Source: Dicaeum eximium (taxonomy: Eukaryota > Chordata > Aves > Passeriformes > Dicaeidae). Taken from it: DNA of 64,000 nucleotides. The number at the start of each line of letters is the position of its first letter. The first letter of the stretch is position 1. Shown in pieces: positions 26,791 to 35,910 of the stretch. The translations under genes and the position numbers were made by a program. The notes under the pieces are model-generated. The model did not search any database. It saw nothing but the letters and a program-made list of their open reading frames with translations, and was not told where the DNA came from. The DNA lies in assembly GCA_013396995.1 (NCBI GenBank), contig VWZP01005668.1:1-64000 (forward strand), written 5' to 3'.

Positions 26791-27935
26791 ACTTGCTTTG
26801 CTACAAAACTTGTTGTGTTAGGGTGTGAGGGCTTGCAATCCTCACACTGCAATTTGTGAATTATAAAGGGAGGATTCACCCTGTGAGAACACAAACTTAG
26901 GGGGGAAAAAATCCATCTCCTGCATGTACCGATATGTGAATTTTCCTTTTCTATTGTTAGGTTACTTTCCAGTGCAGGCATCTTTCCCCATGCCCAGCAG
27001 CCATTCCCAGATTTCTTTCAGACAGCCAAAGCCTGAACTCTGAGCAGCATCTCCAGCTTCTGCCTCTGAGCCTTTACCCCAGCCCTTCCCTCGGCAGGCA
27101 GGGAAGGAGCCTGAGGCACCCACACAGCCCACCCTGCTCGAGAATCAGATTTCAGACAAAAAAGCTTTGTCCTTGGGCACAAATATGAAAATCAGCTTGT
27201 TTGGGTATTTCTGACTCCCCTGGAGCTCCAGCCCTGGGTCACGTTGTGTTTGTAGAGAGCCAAGGAGTTGTGTAATGGCTGGGATATGTGGGGCTGGAAA
27301 TGCAAGTGGGTGCATGCAAGCTCAGGCTGGTGGGGGAATTGCCCTTATTTGTATGCCTGTATTTGTTTGAATAGACCTGCTGCACCCTGCATCTTAGCTA
27401 AATACAGAACAAGGCCCATGGCTTCCAGCAGCTCCCTCGTGCCTTCCCTCCTCCAGCTCCCTTTCCCCAGCTGGAAAATGAAAACTTTAATGCTGGGGAA
27501 ATTGTTTTGAATTTCCCACATTAACCTGTTTGGTACCATCCCAGGATAACCAAAGTGTACCTATTTGGTCTCTTAAGCATCTCAGATGCCAGCTGAAGCC
27601 CAGGAAAATCAATAAATAACACCATATAGCAGCTTGGAGAGGAGTTCTAGAGAGAGGCAAGATTTGAGATTTTGCAGTATTTGCTTTATTCACTGAATAA
27701 GGTTTTAGCTTTAATAGTGTGAGATCACATTTGGATTTTTGTGTCTTTTTTGAAAATACGTATCATAAATAAGAAAAGGTATTAAATTTTCCACAACAAG
27801 ATCTTTCAAAGAAAAAATTCCATTTGGACTACCTCAGACTCAGAAACGTTTACATTTTGTAGGCTTATGATAACAGAGAATGAGTCTTTTAGAAATGTCC
27901 TAATTGTATGTTTGTGGGGGGTTTTTTGGGTTTGC
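26791..27935. other. Intergenic flank, GC-richer patch 26990-27480
   Basis: Relative to neighbours the stretch 26990-27480 is rich in CC/GG and CAGC words. There is no coding family, CpG island or repeat that I can name. It lies about 3 kb upstream of the SEMA3E start and could hold regulatory sites. Confidence 0.35.
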
Positions 27936-27957
27936 TTTTTTTTTTTTTTTTTTTTTA
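27936..27957 (+). repeat. Poly-T tract followed by AG
   Basis: An uninterrupted T run of about 21 bases is followed by 'agg', after a G/T-rich lead. This looks like a strong 3' splice-site polypyrimidine tract, but nothing downstream shows exon identity. It may equally be a plain mononucleotide repeat. Confidence 0.85.
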
Positions 27958-28129
27958 GGAAAAATGCAAATATTTCAGTAAGAACTCGCAGCATCACAAC
28001 CAAAGGGGAGTCTTCACTAACCTTAACAGGCACCAGATCATGCTGCTTTACAGCAGATCTTAATGGCCAAAGGCAGAACACCTGTATGCCTCAGTAGTAC
28101 AGAGAGGTGCCAGTAATAACAATCCTATC

Positions 28130-28470
28130 AGGTGGATACAAACCCATCCCTGCTGAGGGCTGTGTTTGCAGGCAGAGCCTGCATTGCCTTCTCCACTGAC
28201 AATATCTCAAGTACTCACGCTGAGCTACTGCCAGACAGCTGGCACATCAGCATAAAACCCACTGCAACCTGCAGTTGTGTGCAGGAATTGGAGCAAATAG
28301 CTGTGTGCTTTAGCTCGTGCTCCCGTGGCTCAGCTGCTGCTGGCACAGCTTCCAGCTGGTTCAAAGCAAGGCCAGGTATGTGTACCTGACCTGCTCCTGG
28401 AGAACTCACAGGTAGACATGACCTGCTCCCTGCTCCTGATTATACAGCAGCCTCCAGGAGTCCTTGGGCA
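28130..28470. other. GC-richer upstream patch with hairpin
   Basis: A local rise in CAGC/CTGC words about 1.8-2.1 kb upstream of the SEMA3E ATG. It contains a perfect 7-bp inverted repeat, TGCAGGC at 28167-28173 and GCCTGCA at 28177-28183 with a 3-nt loop. It also contains a good splice-donor-like CCAG|GTATGT near 28371-28380. No protein family is recognised in the frames here. Candidate distal promoter or enhancer, or an unrecognised noncoding exon. Confidence 0.35.
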
Positions 28471-29440
28471 CTCTGATGATTTACTTCTGTCCTTCCACCA
28501 AAGCTGCATTTTTTTCCCTCTGTCCTAGTAGTTCACATATTTTATTCTTCTTGAACAGATCTGTCCTCTCCCATCCATGTATCCTGCTATTACATTTATT
28601 AGCATTTCATTATATTATTGTTCTGGGTTCTTTTCAGTTTGCTGGCATACAGACATGTCTTATTAAATCTTTCTCTTCAGATATTATTATCTCTGGTTGA
28701 CTACCAATTTTTTTTGAGTGCATTATTGTCAAATGCATATATTAGTTTTCATTTTCCTTTTTTGTGATTCTTTTTCTGTAAAAAACAATGAGAAATATAA
28801 AGACTTAACATGACTTTAATGCTTCATCCTATTGAAATAGTGCAATTGTTAATGTCTAAAATGCACCTTGCATAATCCTAAATGATTATATGCATGAGAT
28901 CTTAATTACAGAGAATTTTATTCCTTAATTAATGTATTCCAGACATCTGTAGTTTTGATGTATAAAAACCTAGCTCTTGCCATGGGTGTATTTTTAAGTC
29001 ACACATGCAAAAAGGAGATGAAGTTTTCTGGTACTTGTTAGCAATGTAAGAGGTAGTTGCTTGGCACTTTTAAATCTGATGCTGTTAATCATCACAGTGC
29101 TTTGATCAGGCTTTTCTATTTTTTAAATACTGCCCAATCCTACAGGCATCTAGTCAGATAAATAATTTTACTGACATCTATAGATTACCTAAGATTCCAG
29201 ACTCAGAGACATTTAAAATGTAAAGGGGAGAAGCTACTGTGTAAAAGCACATAAGGGGTAAAAAGCAGATCCTTTTTCTTTAAAGTGAGGAAGTGTATAC
29301 AGCTAGACTCTTTTTACCCTGATCCATGCGGGAGCATGCTGTTTAACGACACTAAGTGATAATGTACTTAAATGGTTAATGCAAGGGTTGATCCTCCTCT
29401 AAAACTGAGCTGGGAACAAAAGCTGAAATGACTTTTTGTA
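28471..29440. other. 5' flank of SEMA3E, AT-rich
   Basis: AT-rich sequence with no recognisable repeat or exon. Confidence 0.4.
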
Positions 29441-29523
29441 AGGGAGGGACAGGAGGAATTCTGACCCTTCTCCTGGCGCTTTACAACGTGAAACCACAAA
29501 GCAATTGAGGAATCAGTGCACGG

Positions 29524-29529
29524 CACGTG
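29524..29529. promoter_or_regulatory. CACGTG E-box candidate
   Basis: A palindromic CACGTG lies about 670 bases upstream of the SEMA3E ATG. It is immediately followed by GGATTA, a K50-homeodomain type core. Short motifs occur often by chance; functional status is unknown. Confidence 0.3.
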
Positions 29530-29673
29530 GATTAAATCCCTTCCTAGAAGCAGCCAGTACTGTACATTGCCTAAACCCTCCCTGAACTTTCTCAGTGAAT
29601 ACAGCAGCCTGACAGCCCGGCTTCCCGCTGGGTGGATCCTGCAACTCCAGGAGGGAATGGCACTTCTTGTTTT

Positions 29674-29696
29674 TAATTAGCAAAGGTGAAAGGTGA
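29674..29696 (+). promoter_or_regulatory. TAATTA plus DR1-like AGGTGA repeat
   Basis: TAATTA (29674-29679), a homeodomain core, is followed by AGGTGA (29684-29689), one spacer base and a second AGGTGA (29691-29696). A one-base-spaced direct repeat of an AGGTCA-like half-site is the DR1 arrangement recognised by RXR, HNF4 or COUP-TF type nuclear receptors. Both half-sites carry G instead of C at position 5, so affinity is uncertain. About 500 bases upstream of the ATG. Confidence 0.35.
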
Positions 29697-29784
29697 ATTA
29701 AAACTAGCTGTTTGGCAAGTCAGAGCAAGGGGCTGAGTTCTGAGGAACACCAAGGAGGAGGGTGCTTTCTCCTTTTTTTCCGTC

Positions 29785-29801
29785 TTTTTTTTTTTTTTTT
29801 T
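29785..29801 (+). repeat. Poly-T / pyrimidine tract
   Basis: A T run of about 17 bases sits inside a longer pyrimidine-rich segment (about 29767-29815), ending in 'ccatcctccttctct'. Tracts of this kind in promoters can exclude nucleosomes; here that is only inference. Confidence 0.8.
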
Positions 29802-29936
29802 CCATCCTCCTTCTCTGAATGAATTGCCTTGCAGGAGGGACTGAAAATACAGCTTCTTCCTGAATCCACTGGCAGAGTTACTAAAGACAGCTCAAGACAC
29901 AACACTGCAGAGTAACGCCTTGGAATGTCCTCGCAC

Positions 29937-29944
29937 TTTATAAA
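29937..29944 (+). promoter_or_regulatory. TATA-like box candidate for SEMA3E
   Basis: TTTATAAA lies about 255 bases upstream of the SEMA3E ATG. If used, transcription would start near 29965-29975 and give a 5' UTR of roughly 220-230 bases. Absence of an obvious CpG island around the exon makes a TATA-type start plausible. No transcript evidence is available. Confidence 0.35.
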
Positions 29945-29973
29945 CAATTGTCCTAGGGAGGGAATATTTTTAC

Positions 29974-30036
29974 ATGACATTTGCACAGCTTGACAAATGG
30001 CTAGCTGAGGCTGTGCGCTGCTCTGATGAACGCTGA
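29974..30036 (+). promoter_or_regulatory. Upstream ORF 1 in putative SEMA3E 5' UTR
   Basis: An ATG at 29974 opens a 20-codon frame ending in TGA at 30034-30036 (MTFAQLDKWLAEAVRCSDER). It lies close to the transcription start predicted from the TATA-like box, so it may or may not be in the mRNA. It overlaps upstream ORF 2 by 11 bases in another frame. If transcribed, it would be expected to lower initiation at the main ATG. Confidence 0.35.
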
Positions 30037-30100
30037 ATTTCCCACAGGGACACCCCACAAACTGACCAAAGAGAGAGATTTAACTGCACTGGCAAAGTAG
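30026..30100 (+). promoter_or_regulatory. Upstream ORF 2 in putative SEMA3E 5' UTR
   Basis: An ATG at 30026, with G at -1 and A at +4, opens 24 codons ending in TAG at 30098-30100, 94 bases before the SEMA3E start codon. It overlaps the end of upstream ORF 1. The spacing would allow re-initiation at the main start. Its presence in the mature transcript is inferred. Confidence 0.4.
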
Positions 30101-30194
30101 AAGTGGAAGTTGGAGCCTTAAAAAACACCCCACCAAAACAGCAAAGAAACAGCAGCAGTTCAGTGAAGAGAACAAGAAATCTATCTTGAGCAGG

Positions 30195-30309
30195 ATGGCA
30201 TCTGCTCAGGACCTTCTAATCCTGGCACTGTATGGCTTGTTACTAGAGTTACCGGCTGGATGTCACGCTGCAGATACGAGGCAGCCACGGTTACGTCTGT
30301 CACATAAAG
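30195..30309 (+). CDS. SEMA3E: Semaphorin 3E, coding exon 1 (signal peptide, N-terminus)
   Basis: First coding exon of the secreted guidance cue semaphorin 3E, which acts mainly through plexin-D1 in vascular patterning and axon guidance. It encodes 38 full residues plus one base. Residues 1-25 form a signal peptide: a hydrophobic core LLILALYGLLL at 7-17, with probable cleavage after CHA at 23-25. The mature part then begins ADT and continues to RLRLSHK at 32-38. Human SEMA3E, as I recall it, also starts MASA, has ADT after the signal peptide and reaches PRLRLSHK at the same junction. SEMA3A, 3C and 3D have clearly different leaders. The ATG has A at -3 and G at +4. The exon ends G|GTAGGT, a phase-1 donor; the split codon would become Glu if exon 2 begins AG, matching the human KE junction. 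Oddity: Asp6 makes the n-region acidic rather than basic. The sema domain, PSI, Ig and basic tail are encoded beyond this window. Confidence 0.93.
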
Positions 30310-30315
30310 GTAGGT
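30310..30315 (+). other. SEMA3E: Splice donor of SEMA3E intron 1
   Basis: AAAG|GTAGGT is a good match to the vertebrate 5' splice-site consensus. Read-through would add about 32 intron-encoded residues before a stop at about 30405-30407, so an unspliced transcript would give a short secreted peptide only. Confidence 0.85.
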
Positions 30316-33300
30316 CAGTGTGTCAGGTTTTTAAAGACTTTATACTGTGCAAGTTCATTGGCTTCACTGAATGTATTGCATCGAGATTAAATCCTTTGAT
30401 AGAGTAAAATGTTCCTGTTCAGAAATAGTGTGAATTGTTTCCTTGTACTAAACTGCATCCTAGATTAAGTTTGCTGAATTCTGGAAGACTTAAGGTACTT
30501 GCAGTGATGATTTTAGGCTACTGAAATATTCTTCTACCTGTGTGAAAGTGAGTTAGATTTGCATGTCATTGTCTCTTACTCTCCATGCTGTCTAAAGGCT
30601 GTCAGGTCCTTAATAACAGGGAAAGACATGGAGGAGATAACCTAAAATCATTGCTGAATAAATGTGCATCGTGTAACCCTTGAACAATTAAATGTCTGTT
30701 TCACTTTTAGAATTCTGTCTACAAAGATAGCTAAGGCAAAAGGACTGAATTCCTGTGCAGCCGTATGATTCATTTTCTAAACTAGCAAGTGTCATCACAC
30801 TATAATTAAAATGAGTACCTGCCAATGTAAGTCTGCTTGCTGTTTAACTGAGTTATCCAAAGAGAAAACGTTATTTTTTTCTGACATATTTATGTAGAAT
30901 ACTTATAAATTTTATTTTTGCTTAAAATTATTTAAGTCTCAGTTACCTGAAGGCTGAACCATTCTTCCTTAGCTCCTGCAGTGTTTCTGTTCTGGATTGC
31001 ATGTGATTTAAACTCTTCCCTATGATTTGGGGTTAAGCCTGTATATATATAAAAGTACCTGTGCACAGCCATGACATTTCAGTTCTCTGCAGCAGGACAT
31101 ACATTTGTAGATTATATACTTAGACAGGTATGACAGATTATCATTGCAATAGGAGAAAAAAATGTAATTGTGCAAGATAAACTGATGATTCACCAATAAA
31201 TAATGTTAGATATTATCTCTTAGGCACAGATGAAAATAAAATGCTTTTTTGCTGACATTGTTGGGAATGAGCAAATTCCAATTTACTCAAGAACATTTCA
31301 ATGGTTATGCAAGTGATAATTAAGCTGCATTAGTGTGAAGTACATTAGTACATACTTAAATAGTACCTCTTTTAAGAATGGCTAAGATTTAAGAATTAGC
31401 AGCATCTAGAGCTTCATATGTCTACAGCTTTACTCTAAACAAGGTTTAATTGTGTTTTATATAGCAAGCTAAATTACCAATTATAAGGAAGGGAGAAGCT
31501 GAATAGGATAATTGGTCTGAAAGTCTAGCTAGGAAGCTATAAGAAATGGGGTTTGCTTTTATAGGGCAGTGAATGTTTTAGGGAAAGAAGTTTTTTTCAT
31601 GGAAGGCTGTCTTGTAAGTAAACAATTAATTGCTCTGAATGAAATAAATTATATGACCCCTTTTAACATATAAACCACTTTTCTTTTAACCTATGGTTTC
31701 AGAGTACAGTAGGAATGAGTGCCAAATGCTGATTGTATAATCCTTTCACATCTCTTACTGTTGAAAAATGTGCATTTGAATATTGATTTATTTCTAGATG
31801 GAACTGCTAGGGCTATAATTATTACTGATATTTGTTTGCTTCTGATGGGGTAAGAAGGATGAGAAAAGCACAGTAAATGAGACAAATAGACTTAGTATTA
31901 TGCTGGTTCAGGACTTTGGCTTAGCTGACAGTTTTGGCAAACTCCCCACTATGGTGCTGTGACTATTAACTGCTTCTCTGCTCACTTGTAGTAGTAATTG
32001 CTTTGCAATGGTTGGAACTACTGCACATTTCACTGCATACTGCTTTTCAGCAGTGAGCCAGTAATTTGGCCATAACACATCACAACTCTGATATCTTCAA
32101 AGAGATCTTAAAACATCCATTTCTCACAGAGGGCCAAACCTTACCTGCCTGATGGCAGTTCCCTCAGATGCAGCGACACAGAAAGGTCTGTCCTCATAAA
32201 TTCCCTGCCACAGTCACACACATCACCATCTTATATTCACCTTGTCCAATACCTCATCACATTTTTCACACTTAGGAAATGTGGCTGATTTTACAAGCAG
32301 CGTTGCAGCCAGGGAACGCCTGACCACGTATCCCCAGCCAAGGGTTGGAAATGGCATACCTGCCTGCCACCCTGGGAACAGCTCCTGCAGCCCTCCCAGA
32401 CAGAAGAATGTAGCGACCAAGCAAGAAGACAATGAGCAAATGTCACTGCTGCCCTCACTAATCAAACAGGAACAGCAGGAGGGACCCTCATCTTAATTGC
32501 ATTGGCTCCAGAGAAAGGCTGCTGTGGGTACCAGAGAGGTTGGACTGGTTACAAAGAGGGGCTCATTCACCCTCTGTGTGAAGGTGCTTCAGCCTCTCCT
32601 GTGAGCTGCTGTTGTGGCACAGAGGATGAAGCCCATATGTGCAAATTTTCAGTGTGGAGTAGCTGCAGCCTCAGATAAAAATTCCACAGCAAAGCCCCTG
32701 CAACATGGAAGTCAGCAGGCCTGCTAACTGCCTCCCTTTGGAACTGCAGATGTTGGTGGCTAATCAGGATTCAGGCCCTTGCAAGATAGGCTAGTGCTGA
32801 CTGGAAAGTGCTTCTGTGAGGAGTATGATGAGGTTATGGACGTCAGATTTTTATTTTTTTTTTTATTATGGAAGGATATTTAAAACCAGTTCATTTTAAA
32901 GTCTTTTTTCCTTAGAGTCAAGAGAACACTTGAGCAAATTAGAAAGAAAATCTCCTTTGATTTTTATAAATTCACAAATTATCTCTTTAAATCACTTTGA
33001 GAGTGGTGCTCAGTGAAAGTGAGTTAGTGGTCTGACAGTGGATGGGAACCTTTTGCTCTCACAGCAAACCAGACCTTCACCTGCAGTGCACACATGTCTC
33101 CAAACCCACAGCAACAAGATCAGGTCCTAACCCTTGCAGAGGGGTCGCCTGATGGATAGGAATACCACAATCCCCCTGCCAATTAAGGGATATATTGTGC
33201 AACCCCTGTTTGACTCCATGGCCATTTACTCTGCTTCAGTGGGAGTTAATGAAAGTCCTGCATTCATGAACTACTGTTAAACCTGTCAAGTCAATGCAAA

Positions 33301-35256
33301 CTGTAATGGTGATTTTTGCTAAGGTTGGTGATGGTCTTTATTCACAGTAAACTCAAATGTGAATTTTGCCATTTCTTCATCAGACAATAATTGACCCTAT
33401 AACCACCTAGTCATTTTATGGTTCTAAAGTTGAGATAGGTTTAAGTCCAGAACTTGAAGGTGTTTTCCTCAAGCCATTGTCTTGTGTCCATTAGAAAATT
33501 TATACTGAATTAGTACCTTGTGGTATTAGTGTTATGATTGCACTAAAGGTTAGTGTTTGAAGATGACCAACTAAGCTCTGTGTACTCCAATAGCTTCATG
33601 TTGATTTCTAGAGATAGAAATATGTTATAGCTTGTTAACTTTACAGAGAAATAGATTTCTGCTTTATTAAGTTATATGTTGACAACTTCATTTAAACATC
33701 ATTAGCTCATTTGACATATAGCACAGACTCTGGCTAATGAGGTGTTTATGGAAGCCAAGCTTCAGCCCCTATTCTTTATAGGCTGGTGGTTAAATTCTTT
33801 CCCAGTATCCCACAGTTTGAGTTCTCACAATGGGAAATATATAATTAAGGTGAAATCAGCACACACTGCAAGTTAAAAAGAAACTATTTACATTACAGAT
33901 TGAAAAGGATTGGGTTTCCAGAGGACAGGAGGGATATATTTTTATAAGCCTAACAGAGCTACACTGGAAGCATGTGGGCCTGAAAGGCCCATGAAGGTTG
34001 TAATTGTCTAATTCAAGCATTATGCATTGTTTTCTTTGTATTTCTAATTGGCTTGGGATTTTTTTCTTTTCTTAGTTCATAACTATGTTAAAGAACAAAG
34101 GAAATACAGTATGAAAATGAGATGTTGAGCCTTTAGAGTGGTCTGTACAATTCTGTTGCTGCAATGGGGTCTGGTGCAGTTACGTGCAGCAATTTGCACA
34201 TCCTGAGGGATCTGTTTTCTGTTTTATCCACTACATTCTCCTGAGTGACTTGAGGGGTATTGGCATTACCTGACCTCAAGTTGTGTAGCTGTGTGCTGGA
34301 CACTGCTCTTGTCTGGTAAAAGTGTGGTTAAGAAGCAGTTGTGCCTGCCTTGCCCATTAAAATGTCTTTTTTTTAACTGTTGCTGGAACTGCTTGCAACT
34401 TTGTACAGTAGAGTCAAGCTGCAGCAGGCAGAAGGAGCAGACTGAACTTAGAAGGAAATCAGCTGGGTTAAAAAAGGTATTCTCCAAGCACAAATATTTC
34501 CTATAGTAACATACTGCTAAGGCAGGGAGCAATGAAATGTTGCAGAGAAAAACTGATACTCTCCACATTCACAGTCAAATTTTAATATGTAAAATGTGTA
34601 ATATAAAACATTTAATGTAGAAGAACTTAAGTTTTTTAGGGCTGACTGGTCATCTTGGAGAGCTGCTGAGGTCTGTTACTGCAGAAAAAATGTTTAATTG
34701 CCGTTTGCAGGAACCACAGTTTCAGCACACCTACTTTAACTTTCCTGATATTTGCAATTAAGAATTTATTGTAATTAAGATTAAGAGTTTCACCATGTTT
34801 ATCCATATCTTACTCTGTTCTCTAGCTAGAGGGCAGTAAAATTTACTCATGGGCTAACAATTACATTGAGTAACAAAAATGTAGGGAATATTTAGACTGT
34901 CATTTCCAAATTCTAAAGTAGGAAAATATGTTTAATAAAAGTATAGTATTTTCAATTAGTAATCACCTGGCTACATAAATCATGGCCAATTAATGACTAG
35001 CCACATAACCCAGAACTGAATCATGACTGATTCAATTTCATACATGAAAACGTTTTCTATTTTTAACAGCTTTCACTGGTTTTGAATGACTAGGAAACTT
35101 TGGTTTTCCTACCAAAGCAAATTCAAATTCAATAAAGATGTTAACTCATGCTAGATATAAATCACCTTGACTTTGTACCGGGATAAGGAGCTGACTTGTG
35201 GTCTTTGTTTATGTATAGTCCAGAGAAGTCTATGTACAAAAAAAAGGAGAGGATTT
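30316..35256. other. SEMA3E intron 1, proximal part
   Basis: AT-rich intronic sequence. No CR1 recognised. A CpG-containing, somewhat GC-richer interval lies at about 32140-32500 with overlapping 80-84 codon frames on both strands and no known family. A short perfect inverted repeat is at 33975-33991 (TGGGCCT, 3-nt loop, AGGCCCA). Confidence 0.5.
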
Positions 35257-35341
35257 TGTATATGTATTCATACACACACATATATATGTATAAATATATA
35301 TATGTATACATATATCTGTAAAAAATGTGTGTGTGTATATA
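35257..35341. repeat. CA/TA/TG compound microsatellite, fold-back
   Basis: ACACACACA (about 35271-35280) leads into alternating TA/TATG sequence (35280-35318) and ends in TGTGTGTGTGTATATA (about 35326-35340). The CA arm and TG arm are in inverted orientation around an AT core, so DNA or intronic RNA could form a long hairpin. Simple-sequence origin is most likely. Confidence 0.85.
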
Positions 35342-35830
35342 ACAGATTGAAGTTTTTGCATTTCTTACATTGAATTAATGAGCAGTAAAATTCCAAGGGT
35401 TTAGAAACTAATGGTTTTTATTATGGCTCCACACGTAAATGTGCTTGGGTATAAGGGCTGATAACCAGAATTACGAGTGTTTGTTAAAAACACGTGATGA
35501 ATAACGTTTTTTAATTCTCAAGGCCACATAGAACTCAATGTCAGCTTAGAAATATCTTAGGCAAAGATGCACAAGCATCTCTAGGCCACTTATGAGGCAG
35601 AGAGGAGAGCTTTTGCACCTCCCACTAGATGGGCAACTGATTGTCTACCAACATTTAGGACAAAATTTAGATTTATTATCTATCCATATCACAGAGGGTG
35701 ACTGCTAGGAAGTTCAGGAGTGCTCACAAGTAATCCTAGAGTGACTTGCTCACTGAGACAGGAATTTCTTGGCAGGGAATTCGTGCTAGTTCCTTTCATA
35801 ACTGCGTTTTGTTGACAAAGGCTGCTGTAA
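35342..35830. other. SEMA3E intron 1, nothing recognised
   Basis: Unremarkable AT-rich intron sequence. No repeat or exon supported. Confidence 0.45.
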
Positions 35831-35910
35831 GTATTGCTGTGGCAGAGCTCTGGAGCGATAAGCGCCATGCCGGGGACGGAGGAGCAGACGGTTTGCAGCC
35901 TGACATCAAT
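35831..35910. other. CpG-bearing patch in intron 1
   Basis: Around 35853-35892 several CpG dinucleotides cluster ('gagcgataagcgccatgccg' then 'gggacggaggagcagacgg') inside an otherwise CpG-poor intron, with a GATAAG core at 35856-35861. A 117-codon frame (35746-36099, +) spans it but has no recognised family. Candidate enhancer or, less likely, an unannotated exon, 5.5 kb downstream of exon 1. Confidence 0.3.

Noticed and set aside
30186..30194. In-frame TTG upstream of the SEMA3E ATG as an alternative start
   Set aside because: Eukaryotic initiation favours the ATG at 30195 with A at -3 and G at +4, and the family protein begins MASA.
32223..32496. Antiparallel frames of 80-84 codons
   Set aside because: Open on both strands at the same place with no protein family resemblance; GC-richer sequence simply has fewer stops.
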